64,000 nt of DNA from Pseudomonas baltica (GTDB taxonomy: Bacteria; Pseudomonadota; Gammaproteobacteria; Pseudomonadales; Pseudomonadaceae), in assembly GCF_014235765.1 (NCBI RefSeq), contig NZ_JACMYH010000010.1:1-64000 (forward strand). The letters run 5' to 3'. Every line of letters starts with the position of its first letter. Position 1 is the first letter of the stretch. Of this stretch, positions 16,359-25,421 are shown piece by piece. The notes under the pieces are model-generated. The model had not been told where the DNA came from. It was given only the letters and a program-made list of their open reading frames with translations, and made no database searches. The position numbers and the translations under genes are program-made.

Positions 16359-18257
16359 ATGCCCACGACGTTTCAAGAGATCCCCCGCGAACGCCCGGCG
16401 ACGCCTCTGCTCGACCGTGCTGACACTCCTGCCGGCCTGCGCCGTCTGGGCGAAGCCGAGCTCGAAACACTGGCAGACGAACTGCGCCAGGAGCTGCTCT
16501 ATACGGTCGGCCAGACCGGCGGGCATTTCGGTGCCGGCCTGGGCGTCATAGAGCTGACCATCGCCCTGCACTACGTTTTCGACACGCCCGACGATCGTCT
16601 GGTGTGGGACGTCGGCCACCAGGCCTACCCTCACAAGATCCTCACCGGCCGCCGCGAGCGCATGGCCAGCCTGCGCCAGAAGGACGGCATCGCCGCCTTT
16701 CCGCGGCGCAGCGAAAGCGAATACGACACCTTCGGCGTCGGCCACTCCAGCACGTCCATCAGTGCCGCATTGGGCATGGCCATCGGCGCGCGCCTGCAGA
16801 ACAGCGGGCGCAAGGCCATTGCCGTGATCGGCGATGGTGCGCTGACCGCAGGCATGGCCTTCGAAGCGCTGAACCACGCGCCTGAAGTCAATGCCGACAT
16901 GCTGGTGATCCTCAACGACAACGACATGTCGATTTCGCGCAACGTCGGTGGGTTGTCCAATTACCTGGCCAAGATTCTCTCCAGCCGTACCTACACCAGC
17001 ATGCGCGAGGGCAGCAAGAAGGTGCTATCGCGCCTGCCCGGTGCCTGGGAAATCGCTCGCCGCACCGAGGAATACGCCAAGGGCATGCTGGTTCCCGGCA
17101 CCCTGTTCGAAGAGCTGGGCTGGAACTACATCGGGCCGATCGACGGCCATGACCTGCCAACCCTGGTGGCCACCCTGCGCAACATGCGCGACCTCAAGGG
17201 GCCGCAGTTCCTGCACGTCGTCACCAAGAAGGGCAAGGGCTTCGCCCCGGCCGAGGTCGACCCGATCGGCTACCACGCCATCACCAAGCTCGACCCGCTC
17301 GACGCTCCGGTCGTGGCTCCAGCCAAGGCCAGCGGGCCGAAGTACTCGGGCGTGTTCGGGCAGTGGCTGTGCGACATGGCGGAAGCCGACCAACGCCTGG
17401 TCGGTATCACCCCGGCCATGAAGGAAGGCTCGGACCTGGTCGCCTTCAGCGAACGCTTCCCCGAGCGTTACTTCGACGTCGCCATTGCCGAACAGCATGC
17501 GGTGACCCTGGCGGCCGGCATGGCCTGCGAAGGCGCCAAGCCGGTGGTGGCGATTTATTCGACATTCCTGCAGCGCGGTTACGATCAGCTGATCCACGAC
17601 GTGGCGGTGCAGAACCTCGACGTTCTGTTCGCCATCGACCGCGCCGGCCTGGTCGGCGAAGACGGTCCGACCCATGCCGGCAGCTACGACCTGTCGTACC
17701 TGCGCTGTATCCCCGGCATGCTGGTGATGACGCCCAGCGACGAAAACGAGCTGCGCCTGATGCTCAGCACCGGCCACCACTACTCAGGGCCGGCGGCCGT
17801 ACGCTATCCACGCGGCAATGGCCCGGGCGCAGTGATCGGCGCCAGTCTGGACAGCATCGAGATCGGCAAGGGCGTGGTGCGTCGCAAGGGTCGTGGCATC
17901 GCCATTCTGGTGTTCGGTGTGCAGCTGACCGAGGCGCTGACAGTCGCGCAAAAGCTCGACGCCACCGTTGCCGACATGCGCTTCGTCAAGCCGCTCGACG
18001 AGCAACTGGTCCGTGAGCTGGCCGACAGCCACGATCTGCTGGTCACGCTCGAAGAGAATGCCATCATGGGTGGCGCAGGTTCAGCGGTCAGTGAATTCCT
18101 GGCCCGCGAAGGCGTGCTCAAGCCTGTGTTGCACCTCGGCTTGCCGGATGCCTATGTTGAACACGCGAAGCCTGCGCAGATGCTGGCCGAATGTGGCCTG
18201 GATGCGGTGGGTATCGAAGCGGCCATTACCCTGCGCCAGCGCCTGCTGCAACGCTGA
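16359..18257 (+). CDS. dxs: 1-deoxy-D-xylulose-5-phosphate synthase
   Basis: 632 aa, normal length. A thiamine-diphosphate enzyme that condenses pyruvate and glyceraldehyde 3-phosphate, the first step of the MEP pathway. The thiamine-diphosphate motif starts GDGALTAGMAFEALNHA (from Gly158) and continues to LNDNDMSIS. The pyrimidine domain has IAEQHAVTLAAGMA with its conserved glutamate, and the transketolase C-terminal domain follows. It is convergent with ribA across a strong hairpin. Confidence 0.97.
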   Translation: MPTTFQEIPRERPATPLLDRADTPAGLRRLGEAELETLADELRQELLYTVGQTGGHFGAGLGVIELTIALHYVFDTPDDRLVWDVGHQAYPHKILTGRRERMASLRQKDGIAAFPRRSESEYDTFGVGHSSTSISAALGMAIGARLQNSGRKAIAVIGDGALTAGMAFEALNHAPEVNADMLVILNDNDMSISRNVGGLSNYLAKILSSRTYTSMREGSKKVLSRLPGAWEIARRTEEYAKGMLVPGTLFEELGWNYIGPIDGHDLPTLVATLRNMRDLKGPQFLHVVTKKGKGFAPAEVDPIGYHAITKLDPLDAPVVAPAKASGPKYSGVFGQWLCDMAEADQRLVGITPAMKEGSDLVAFSERFPERYFDVAIAEQHAVTLAAGMACEGAKPVVAIYSTFLQRGYDQLIHDVAVQNLDVLFAIDRAGLVGEDGPTHAGSYDLSYLRCIPGMLVMTPSDENELRLMLSTGHHYSGPAAVRYPRGNGPGAVIGASLDSIEIGKGVVRRKGRGIAILVFGVQLTEALTVAQKLDATVADMRFVKPLDEQLVRELADSHDLLVTLEENAIMGGAGSAVSEFLAREGVLKPVLHLGLPDAYVEHAKPAQMLAECGLDAVGIEAAITLRQRLLQR

Positions 18258-18265
18258 CGTCACTT

Positions 18266-18298
18266 CGCTGCAGGGCTCACACCGTCAGCCCTGCAGCG
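18266..18298. terminator. hairpin between convergent dxs and ribA
   Basis: CGCTGCAGGGCT (18266-18277) pairs perfectly with AGCCCTGCAGCG (18287-18298) around a 9-nt loop. It stands 8 bp after the dxs stop and 3 bp after the ribA stop. No U-run follows on either side, so it may act as a 3'-end stabiliser or a weak two-way terminator. Confidence 0.6.
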
Positions 18299-18300
18299 CG

Positions 18301-18942
18301 CTACACCCCTTCACTACCCTTGCGGATCGTGCCGACCACTTCCCCCTGATGCTCGCTGCCCATCATATGGCCAAGCTTGCCGGCCTTGGTGGCCAGGTAG
18401 TATTTGTTGTGTGGGTTGTGCCCGGTGTGCAGCGGTACCCGCTCGGCCACGCTGATGCCCATGTCGGTCAACGCCTTGACCTTGCGCGGATTGTTGGTCA
18501 TCAAGCGCAAGGCCTTGACCCCCAAGTGCTCGAGCATCGGTTCGCACATGCCGTAGTCGCGCTGGTCGGCAGCGAAGCCCAGGCGCTCGTTGGCCTCGAC
18601 CGTATCGGCACCGCCGTCCTGCAATTCATAGGCACGGATCTTGTTCAGCAAGCCAATACCCCGGCCTTCCTGGCGCAGGTACAGCAAGACACCGCGCCCT
18701 TCCCGGGCAATGGCCTGCAATGCGGCCTCGAGTTGCGAGCCGCAGTCGCAGCGCTGGCTGAACAGCGCGTCCCCGGTCAGACATTCCGAATGCAGGCGCC
18801 CCAGTACGGGCGCGCCGTCAGCCACATCGCCCAGGCTGAGCACGACATGCTCGCGGCCCGTGGCCTCATCGAGAAAACCATGCATGGTGAACAAAGCGAA
18901 AGGCGTGGGAAGCTGAGAAGCAGCGACAAAAACGACGGGCAC
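18301..18942 (-). CDS. ribA: GTP cyclohydrolase II
   Basis: 213 aa. Opens GTP to the diaminopyrimidine precursor of riboflavin. Zinc ligands Cys54, Cys65 and Cys67 are intact (HSECLTGD, QRCDCGSQ), and REGRGIGLLNK is the nucleotide site. This stand-alone enzyme must supply the activity, because the cyclohydrolase-like half of RibBA at 22421-23512 has lost the cysteines. A few residues (EGV tail) extend past the usual end. Confidence 0.95.
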   Translation of the reverse strand: MPVVFVAASQLPTPFALFTMHGFLDEATGREHVVLSLGDVADGAPVLGRLHSECLTGDALFSQRCDCGSQLEAALQAIAREGRGVLLYLRQEGRGIGLLNKIRAYELQDGGADTVEANERLGFAADQRDYGMCEPMLEHLGVKALRLMTNNPRKVKALTDMGISVAERVPLHTGHNPHNKYYLATKAGKLGHMMGSEHQGEVVGTIRKGSEGV

Positions 18943-19044
18943 CGGGTGCTCCTGATTCTTGATGAACTTGACAAGGGCAGTATTGTAACAGCAGCTCTGC
19001 GCACCTGCTCAGTGGATGATCGTCGCGCCTGTGCCGCGGCTCGA

Positions 19045-19791
19045 TCAAGGGGCTGGCAACGCGGGGTCGAACGGATAGGGTTGGCCCCAGCGCTGGTAGA
19101 TCCCGCGCAGCTGCCCGGTCTTGACCAACTGTTCCATGCGCTGATCGTAGACGGCAAGCAATGCTCGGCCACGCGCACTGTCGCTGAAGCCCAGGTACAG
19201 CGGCAACTCGGCCACGTGCACGCGCTTGAAACGCTCGGGCTCGGCGGCCTGGCGCAGGATCACTTCGATTTCGGTCAGGGCATCGACGTAATAGTCGGCA
19301 CGATCGTGTTCGAGCATGGACAGGATGCCGGTGCGGCGCTGGACCTCATTGTAGGTTCGCACGTTAGGCAGGTATTTCTGGAATTGGTAGCCGCGTACCC
19401 AGGCCAGTCGATAGCCGCCCAGGCTGGCGAAATCGACCTGAGGCTTGTCGGCCAGGCTCAAGGCGAAGATATGATCAGTGTCGTAATGCCAGCGCGGGTA
19501 CAGAGCATGTGCCTCGTTCTGGTAAGAACCGACCCAGGCATCGGCCTGACCCTGCTGTACCAGCCCGACCGACCGGATGTAGGGCTCGCTGCGTGTGACC
19601 ACGGCGATGCCTGCCGGCTGGAAGACCTCGCGCAGCACGTCCCAGGCCAGGCCACTGCCGTCAGCGTTGGTGTAGTCTTCCCAGGCTTCGCTGACCAGAT
19701 CGATGCGCGCAGGCGGCAGCGATACCTCTGCACTGGCTGCCCAGCACACCAACAGCATCGCCGCTCCCAGCAACCCTCGCCACCCAGCCAT
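19045..19791 (-). CDS. periplasmic solute-binding protein, family 3-like
   Basis: 248 aa with a Sec signal peptide (WRGLLGAAMLLVCWAASAE). The mature part has the pattern of transporter substrate-binding domains (IDLVSEAWEDYTN, GLVQQGQADAWVGSYQ, DRADYYVDALTEIEVIL, LPLYLGFSDSARG). No permease or ATPase lies beside it, so it may be an orphan binding protein. The start at 19791 has GAGGG eight bases upstream and gives a proper signal peptide; the frame is open to 19920 but that stretch overlaps pgpA. Confidence 0.75.
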   Translation of the reverse strand: MAGWRGLLGAAMLLVCWAASAEVSLPPARIDLVSEAWEDYTNADGSGLAWDVLREVFQPAGIAVVTRSEPYIRSVGLVQQGQADAWVGSYQNEAHALYPRWHYDTDHIFALSLADKPQVDFASLGGYRLAWVRGYQFQKYLPNVRTYNEVQRRTGILSMLEHDRADYYVDALTEIEVILRQAAEPERFKRVHVAELPLYLGFSDSARGRALLAVYDQRMEQLVKTGQLRGIYQRWGQPYPFDPALPAP

Positions 19792-19825
19792 CCGTTGCGC
19801 CCTCAAAGCCGGCCTGCACGCCGAT

Positions 19826-20335
19826 TCACACGAAGCTCCAGCCCCACACCAGCAGCTGCATGGCCAACCAGGCAAAGACCCCAGCCAGCACATCATCGAA
19901 CATGATACCCACACCGCCATGCACGTGGCGATCTATCCAGCGAATCGGCCATGGCTTGAGAATGTCGAAGAAGCGGAACACCAGAAACCCCACCAGCAGC
20001 CAGACCCAACCTTCGGGCACCAGCCACAGGGTGATCCACATGCCGACCATCTCGTCCCAGACGATGCCTTCGTGATCGTGCACGCGCAGGTCGTCGGCGA
20101 CCTTGCCGCACAGCCAGATGCCGAACAGCATGCTTACGCCCAGCATCAGCCAGTAGCCCCAGTCGGGCAACATCTGCCACAACGGAATGAACGGCACGGC
20201 GACCATCGATCCCCAGGTGCCCGGCGCCTTGGGCAAGGTTCCGGAGCCAAAACCGAAGGCCAGGAAATGCCATGGATTACGCCACACCGAAGGGGGCACG
20301 AACTCCGCTGGAACCTGGTTGGGATGGTCTGTCAC
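19826..20335 (-). CDS. pgpA: phosphatidylglycerophosphatase A
   Basis: 169 aa, integral inner-membrane enzyme that dephosphorylates phosphatidylglycerol phosphate. FGSGTLPKAPGTWGSM, DDLRVHDHEGIVWDEMVG and RFFDILKPWPI are the conserved acidic and glycine-rich motifs. Its start overlaps the thiL stop by 4 bp, a conserved nusB-thiL-pgpA arrangement. Confidence 0.95.
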   Translation of the reverse strand: MTDHPNQVPAEFVPPSVWRNPWHFLAFGFGSGTLPKAPGTWGSMVAVPFIPLWQMLPDWGYWLMLGVSMLFGIWLCGKVADDLRVHDHEGIVWDEMVGMWITLWLVPEGWVWLLVGFLVFRFFDILKPWPIRWIDRHVHGGVGIMFDDVLAGVFAWLAMQLLVWGWSFV

Positions 20336-21297
20336 GGTGTCTCCGCAAAATGTTGGTAGCCCCGAATGGTCGGGGTGATGTCCTGGCCGTGACGGTCGAC
20401 CAGCGTGACGCCTTCGCCAACACTCGCTTGGCCGATGACGAAAAACACCGCGCCCTGAGCGCGCAGGGTGGTTTCTTCTTCAGGAGGCAGGGTGAAAGCC
20501 AGTACATAGTCGTCCCCCCCGCTCAGCGCCGCTGACCAGGCCTGTTCCAGGCCGAGCAGCGACTGCAGGGCATTGGACACCGGCAGTCGCTCGCGTTCCA
20601 CCCGCAAGGCGACTTTCGACGCCCTGGCAATGTGGCCGCAGTCGGCCAACAAGCCGTCGGAGATATCCAGCGCCGCGCTGGCCCTGCCCCGCAAGGCCTG
20701 GCCCAGCGCGAATTGCGGCAGCGGTGACCAGTAGTGAGCCAGCAAGGGCCCGGCCACCGCAGGCTCGGCATGTCGCTGGCCAAGCACCAGCGGCAGCGCG
20801 CCCGCAGCGTCGCCCAGCCTGCCGCCGACACACAGCAGATCACCCGGCCGGGCACCGCTACGCGTCAGCGCCAAGCCATGGGGCAGATGGCCGAACACAG
20901 TCAGGGTCAGGCTCAACGGGCCACGCGTGGTGTCACCCCCGACCAGGCGCAGGCCGCAGCGCTCGGCCATGGCATCCAGGCCGGTGGCGAACCCTTGCAG
21001 CCACTGCGCCGAAAAGCTGGGCAGGGTCAGGGCCAGGGTAAATCCCAGAGGGCTGGCCCCCATGGCAGCCAGGTCGCTGGCCGCGACGGCCAGGGCGCGC
21101 TGGCCCAGCAGGAGTGGGTCGGCACCCTGGGGAAAATGCACGCCGGCAACCAGGGTGTCGGTGGAAACCGCCATCTGCTCGCCCGGCGCCAGCGCCAGCA
21201 GGGCACAATCGTCGCCGATGCCCAAGGCCACACCATCGCCGGCCCGCGCACAGGACGCGGCGGCGAAATAGTGTCGGATCAGCTCGAATTCGCCCAT
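20332..21297 (-). CDS. thiL: thiamine-monophosphate kinase
   Basis: 321 aa. Phosphorylates thiamine monophosphate to the active diphosphate. MGEFELIRHYF at the start, GIGDDCALL, STDTLVAGVHFP, ASDLAAMGASP and ALDISDGLLADCGHI are all family motifs. The open frame extends to 21546, but that part is the antisense of nusB; ATG 21297 gives the family's normal N-terminus. Confidence 0.94.
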   Translation of the reverse strand: MGEFELIRHYFAAASCARAGDGVALGIGDDCALLALAPGEQMAVSTDTLVAGVHFPQGADPLLLGQRALAVAASDLAAMGASPLGFTLALTLPSFSAQWLQGFATGLDAMAERCGLRLVGGDTTRGPLSLTLTVFGHLPHGLALTRSGARPGDLLCVGGRLGDAAGALPLVLGQRHAEPAVAGPLLAHYWSPLPQFALGQALRGRASAALDISDGLLADCGHIARASKVALRVERERLPVSNALQSLLGLEQAWSAALSGGDDYVLAFTLPPEEETTLRAQGAVFFVIGQASVGEGVTLVDRHGQDITPTIRGYQHFAETP

Positions 21298-21314
21298 GGG
21301 CTGCATGTCCGCGA

Positions 21315-21815
21315 TCAGCGCTTGTGCGCTGCCACTTCCGGGCCACGCAAGCTCGGCGCCAGCTTGTCGAGCACGCCGTTGACGAACTTGTGGCCGTCGG
21401 TGGAACCGAACACCTTGGCCAGCTCGATACCTTCGTTGATCACCACACGGTAAGGCACGTCGACCCGCTTGAGCAGTTCCCAGGTGGACAAGCGCAGCAC
21501 GGCCAACTCGACCGGATCGAGCTCGTCGATGGTGATGTCCAGGCACGGCGCCAGGGCGCTGTCGATTTCATCGCGGCTGGCCGGCACACCGTGCAGGATT
21601 TCGCGGAAATAGGCGCCGTCGACGTCACCAAAATCGTTGTCGACGCGGAACTGCGCTTCGATCTCGTTCAGCGAATGCTTGGCCATGTGCCATTGGTACA
21701 GGGCCTGGGTTGCCAATTGACGCGCCTCGCGGCGCTTGGCGCTGCGTGAAGGCTTGCCGGCGTCCGCAGGCTTAGGATCGCGTGGATTGAAGCGATCGCT
21801 TTCGTCGTTGATCAC
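21315..21815 (-). CDS. nusB: transcription antitermination factor NusB
   Basis: 166 aa with a GTG start. Binds boxA RNA with S10 (NusE) for rRNA antitermination. AKRREARQLATQALYQWHMA and RVVINEGIELAKVFGSTDGHKFVNGVLDKLA are diagnostic. GTG 21815 overlaps the ribH stop (GTGA), and the resulting N-terminus VINDESDRFNPRDPKPADAG agrees with other Pseudomonas NusB proteins. Confidence 0.94.
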   Translation of the reverse strand: MINDESDRFNPRDPKPADAGKPSRSAKRREARQLATQALYQWHMAKHSLNEIEAQFRVDNDFGDVDGAYFREILHGVPASRDEIDSALAPCLDITIDELDPVELAVLRLSTWELLKRVDVPYRVVINEGIELAKVFGSTDGHKFVNGVLDKLAPSLRGPEVAAHKR

Positions 21816-22288
21816 TTGGCCTCCAACTGCGCCAGCAGGCTGACCATTTCCAGGGCAGAAAGCGCAGCTTCCGCACCCTTGTTGCCAGCCTTGGTGCCGG
21901 AGCGCTCGATGGCCTGCTCGATGGTGTCCACGGTCAGTACGCCGAAGGCGACCGGTACACCGAACTCCATCGACACCTGGGACAGACCTTTGGTGCATTC
22001 GCCGGCAACGTATTCGAAGTGCGGCGTGCCGCCCCGAATCACCGCGCCCAGCGCGATGATCGCGGCGTATTCGCTTTGCTGTGCAACCTTCTGCGCGACC
22101 AGCGGGATCTCGAACGCGCCCGGGGCGCGAATCAGGGTGATGTCGCTTTCGCTGACGCCGTGGCGAACCAGGGCATCGACGGCGCCGCTCACCAGGCTTT
22201 CGACGACGAAGCTGTTGAAGCGGCCAACCACCAGGGCGTAGCGGCCTTTGGGGGCGATGAAGTTACCTTCGATGGTCTTCAGGGTCAT
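21812..22288 (-). CDS. ribH: 6,7-dimethyl-8-ribityllumazine synthase
   Basis: 158 aa. Condenses the ribityl-aminopyrimidine with dihydroxybutanone phosphate. GRFNSFVVESLVSGAVDAL, RAPGAFEIPLVAQ, IALGAVIRGGTPHFEYVAGE (active-site His) and PVAFGVLTVDTIEQA are conserved. I chose ATG 22288 (MTLKTIEG) by family length; ATG 22303 would add five residues. Confidence 0.95.
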   Translation of the reverse strand: MTLKTIEGNFIAPKGRYALVVGRFNSFVVESLVSGAVDALVRHGVSESDITLIRAPGAFEIPLVAQKVAQQSEYAAIIALGAVIRGGTPHFEYVAGECTKGLSQVSMEFGVPVAFGVLTVDTIEQAIERSGTKAGNKGAEAALSALEMVSLLAQLEAK

Positions 22289-22314
22289 TCGGGTCTGTCT
22301 CATCTTAAAGAGCC

Positions 22315-22334
22315 AGGCCGCCTGCAGGCGGCCT
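22315..22334. other. perfect palindrome between ribBA and ribH
   Basis: AGGCCGCCTG followed directly by CAGGCGGCCT, a 20-bp perfect palindrome in the 130-bp gap of the rib operon. It can fold as a GC-rich hairpin with a tight loop. No U-run follows on the minus strand, so an attenuator, RNA-processing site or remnant of a repeat are all possible. Confidence 0.5.
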
Positions 22335-22420
22335 CTGCGGATAATGGATCACGAACATCGAGACTGCAGGTCACGGGCAGGCCGATGCATCGGCACCGCC
22401 GCCACCCTTGCAGCCTGTCT

Positions 22421-23512
22421 TTATTCGGAGGGCACGTATTCTACAACTTCCAGATCGAATCCGGATATCGCATTGAACTTCATTGGCGAGCTGAGCAGGC
22501 GCATCTTGCGCACGCCCAGGTCGCGCAGGATCTGCGAACCGGCGCCGACGATACTGTAGGTGGTCGGGGTTTTTGCCACGGCCTGCCCGGCACTTTCACG
22601 CAGGTGCGCCAGCAGCACGTCGCCGTCCTGCTGGTGGCCGAGCAACAGCACCACGCCACTGCCGGCCTCGGCAACCGCGCTCATCGCCGCGCGCAGGCTC
22701 CAGCGGCCCGGTTGCTTGACCATCAGCAGGTCGCGCAGCGGGTCCATGTTATGCACCCGCACCAGGGTCGGCTGGTCCGCCACCACTGTGCCCAGGGTCA
22801 GCGCCATGTGCACGTCGCCTTCCACCGAATCACGATAGGTCACCAGGTTGAACTGGCCCAGCTCACTGTCCAGCGGCTGCTCGGCAATCCGCTGAACGGT
22901 ACGTTCATGGATCATCCGATAGTGGATCAGATCGGCAATGGTGCCGATCTTGATGTCATGCTGGGCCGCGAACACTTCCAGTTCGGCACGGCGCGACATG
23001 GTGCCGTCGTCGTTCATTACCTCGCAGATCACCCCGCTGGGCTCGAAGCCGGCCATCCGCGCCAGGTCGCACGCAGCCTCGGTGTGGCCCGCGCGGGCCA
23101 GCGTGCCGCCCGCCTGGGCCATCAACGGGAAGATGTGCCCAGGGCTGACGATGTCCTCGGCGCGCGCATCGGCCGCAGCCGCGGCCTGCACCGTGCGGGC
23201 GCGGTCGGCGGCGGAGATGCCGGTGGTCACGCCGGTGGCCGCTTCGATGGACACGGTGAACTTGGTACCGAAGCCCGACCCGTTGCGCGGCGCCATCAGC
23301 GGCAGCTTGAGCGTCTCGCAGCGCTCGCGGGTCATCGGCATGCAGATCAGGCCACGCGCGTGGCGGGCCATGAAGTTGATGTGCTCGGCCTTGCAGCATT
23401 CGGCGGCCATGATCAGGTCGCCTTCGTTTTCGCGGTCTTCGTCATCCATCAGGATGACCATCTTGCCCTGGCGGATATCTTCCACCAGCTCTTCGATCGT
23501 GTTGAGCGCCAC
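22421..23512 (-). CDS. ribBA: 3,4-dihydroxy-2-butanone-4-phosphate synthase with degenerate cyclohydrolase II domain
   Basis: 363 aa. The N-terminal half (about 1-205) is a complete RibB: MDDEDRENEGDLIMAAE, RGLICMPMT and GHTEAACDLARMAG. The C-terminal half has the cyclohydrolase II fold (FNLVTYRD, AKTPTTYSIVGAGSQIL) but the zinc region near His254 reads HNMDPLRDLLMVKQ with no cysteines. It therefore makes dihydroxybutanone phosphate, while the other half is probably structural or regulatory. A separate intact RibA lies at 18301-18942. Confidence 0.93.
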   Translation of the reverse strand: MALNTIEELVEDIRQGKMVILMDDEDRENEGDLIMAAECCKAEHINFMARHARGLICMPMTRERCETLKLPLMAPRNGSGFGTKFTVSIEAATGVTTGISAADRARTVQAAAAADARAEDIVSPGHIFPLMAQAGGTLARAGHTEAACDLARMAGFEPSGVICEVMNDDGTMSRRAELEVFAAQHDIKIGTIADLIHYRMIHERTVQRIAEQPLDSELGQFNLVTYRDSVEGDVHMALTLGTVVADQPTLVRVHNMDPLRDLLMVKQPGRWSLRAAMSAVAEAGSGVVLLLGHQQDGDVLLAHLRESAGQAVAKTPTTYSIVGAGSQILRDLGVRKMRLLSSPMKFNAISGFDLEVVEYVPSE

Positions 23513-23546
23513 GCGGCACCCCCTTGTGTTCAGAACAGCGCGCTGT

Positions 23547-24209
23547 TCAGGATTTCAGGTAGCCGTTGGCCGCCAGGAAGCTTTCGCTGATGGCGCCCTG
23601 GCTCGGCTCGCTGGCCTTGTCGCCCAGCAGCAGACGCTCAAGGTAGCGCGCCAGCAGATCGACCTCGAGGTTGACCAGGCGACCTGGACGGTAGTCGTCC
23701 ATGATGGTTTCGCTCAGCGTGTGCGGAATGATCGTCAATGCGAACTCGGCGCCATCCACGGCGTTCACCGTCAGGCTGGTGCCGTCGACGGTGATCGAAC
23801 CCTTGTGGGCGATGTACTTGGCCAACTCTTTCGGCGCGCGGATACGGAATTCCACGGCGCGGGCGTTTTCCTGGCGTGAAACCACCTCGCCGACGCCATC
23901 GACATGGCCGCTGACCAGGTGCCCACCCAAACGCGTGGTGGGGGTCAGGGCCTTTTCCAGGTTGACCCGGCTGCCGTTCTTGAGCTGGTGGAAAGCGGTG
24001 CAGTCCAGGGTTTCGCGGCTGACGTCGGCGACGAAGCCGTTGCCCGGCAGTTCGACGGCCGTGAGGCAGACGCCATTGATGGCAATGCTGTCGCCGAGTT
24101 TGACATCGCCCAGGTCGAGCTTGCCGGTGTCGACGTGTACGCGCACGTCACCGCCCTTGGGGGTCAACGCACGGATGCTGCCGATGGATTCGATGATGCC
24201 GGTGAACAT
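23547..24209 (-). CDS. ribE: riboflavin synthase alpha subunit
   Basis: 220 aa, two lumazine-binding repeats. MFTGIIESIGSI opens repeat 1, and IAINGVCLTAVE in repeat 1 matches ITVDGTSLTVNAVD in repeat 2. GGHLVSGHVDGVG is the linker motif. It dismutates two lumazines to riboflavin and the pyrimidine that re-enters at RibH. ATG 24209 has GAGGA just upstream. Lies between ribD and ribBA. Confidence 0.95.
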   Translation of the reverse strand: MFTGIIESIGSIRALTPKGGDVRVHVDTGKLDLGDVKLGDSIAINGVCLTAVELPGNGFVADVSRETLDCTAFHQLKNGSRVNLEKALTPTTRLGGHLVSGHVDGVGEVVSRQENARAVEFRIRAPKELAKYIAHKGSITVDGTSLTVNAVDGAEFALTIIPHTLSETIMDDYRPGRLVNLEVDLLARYLERLLLGDKASEPSQGAISESFLAANGYLKS

Positions 24210-24254
24210 GAGTCCTCCTCGAGAACAAGGCTGGCGCGAGGCGCAAGCCGGAAA

Positions 24255-25421
24255 TTATACGCGCTTTGCCGGTGCCGTAGCGGGCTGTGGCGCAAGGGTC
24301 GGGACGGCGATCACGCGCCAGTCGTCGCCCACCGCCGTCATGTCGATGATCTGCAACTGCGGCGATTCGCTCAAGTGCGCCAGTGGCCAGTCGAGCAACG
24401 GCCGCGCCGTGGAGCCCATGAACTTGGCGGCAATGAATATCTGATACTCGTCCACCAGGCCTTGGCGGGCGAAGGCCCCTGCCAGGCTCGCTCCGGCTTC
24501 CACCAGGACTTCGTTGAGGCCTCGGCGCGCCAACTCGCCGCACAGAGCCGGCAGATCGACTCGCCCCTCCCTGCCCGGCAGGCTCAGCAGTTCGTGACCG
24601 GCCTGAAGGTATTCGGGGTGATCCGTTGCGTCTGCGCAGGTCACGACCAGCGCCGGCCCGGCCTGGAAGAACGGCGCATCCAGCGGCACCCGCAGGCGGC
24701 CGTCGATCAGAATGCGCAATGGCACGCGGCGCGTTGCCAGCTCGGTAGCCTCGGCATCCAGCCCCAACTCGGAGGCGCGCACGGTCATCCGCGCACCGTC
24801 GGCAATCACGCTGTCGGCGCCGGTCAGTACGGCGCTGGATTGCGCCCGCAAGCGCTGCACTGCCGAACGCGCGGCAGGCCCGGTGATCCACTGGCTCTCG
24901 CCGCTGGCCATGGCCGTGCGCCCGTCCAAACTCATGGCCAGTTTTACCCGAACGTAGGGCTGGCCGTGTTCCATGCGTTTGAGAAATCCGGGGTTCAGTG
25001 CCCGGGCCTCGGCGGCGAGCAGCGGGCACGTGACGGCGATGCCCGCTTGTCGCAGGCGCTCCAGGCCCTGCCCGGCCACCTGCGGATTGGGGTCCTGCAT
25101 GGCCACCACCACCCGCGCCACGCCGGCTTCGACCAACGCCTCGGCGCATGGCGGCGTACGCCCGTAGTGGCTGCACGGCTCGAGCGTTACATAGGCCGTG
25201 GCGCCCCGCGCGCGGGTGCCGGCCTGGCGCAGTGCATGCACCTCGGCATGGGGGCCGCCGGCCTGCATGTGCCAGCCTTCGCCGACCGTTTCACCGTCAC
25301 GCACGATCACGCAACCCACGCGTGGATTGGGATGAGTGGAATACACGCCTTTGCGCGCCAACTCCAACGCGCGGGCCATGTGCCGGGTATCACTGGCCGT
25401 CGGGTCGGGCATGCTCATCAT
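24255..25421 (-). CDS. ribD: bifunctional riboflavin deaminase-reductase
   Basis: 388 aa. The N-terminal cytidine-deaminase-like domain has the zinc site GGPHAEVHAL and EPCSHYGRTPPCAEAL. The C-terminal dihydrofolate-reductase-like domain has VRVKLAMSLDGRTAMASGES, LVEAGASLAGAF and the NADPH site. Carries out the second and third steps of riboflavin synthesis. The start overlaps the nrdR stop; ATGs at 25421, 25418 and 25412 are all possible, and I keep the first. Confidence 0.94.
   Translation of the reverse strand: MMSMPDPTASDTRHMARALELARKGVYSTHPNPRVGCVIVRDGETVGEGWHMQAGGPHAEVHALRQAGTRARGATAYVTLEPCSHYGRTPPCAEALVEAGVARVVVAMQDPNPQVAGQGLERLRQAGIAVTCPLLAAEARALNPGFLKRMEHGQPYVRVKLAMSLDGRTAMASGESQWITGPAARSAVQRLRAQSSAVLTGADSVIADGARMTVRASELGLDAEATELATRRVPLRILIDGRLRVPLDAPFFQAGPALVVTCADATDHPEYLQAGHELLSLPGREGRVDLPALCGELARRGLNEVLVEAGASLAGAFARQGLVDEYQIFIAAKFMGSTARPLLDWPLAHLSESPQLQIIDMTAVGDDWRVIAVPTLAPQPATAPAKRV

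Noticed and set aside
17968..19905. 645-codon open frame on the plus strand opposite ribA and the binding-protein gene
   Set aside because: Low-complexity shadow frame of high-GC DNA; the minus strand carries clear genes.
20332..21546. Extended thiL frame of 404 codons
   Set aside because: The first 83 codons are an out-of-frame overlap with nusB; the thiL family starts at MGEFELIRHYF.
22304..22420. FMN riboswitch before ribH or ribBA
   Set aside because: None of the conserved RFN-element blocks could be seen; only a GC palindrome is present.
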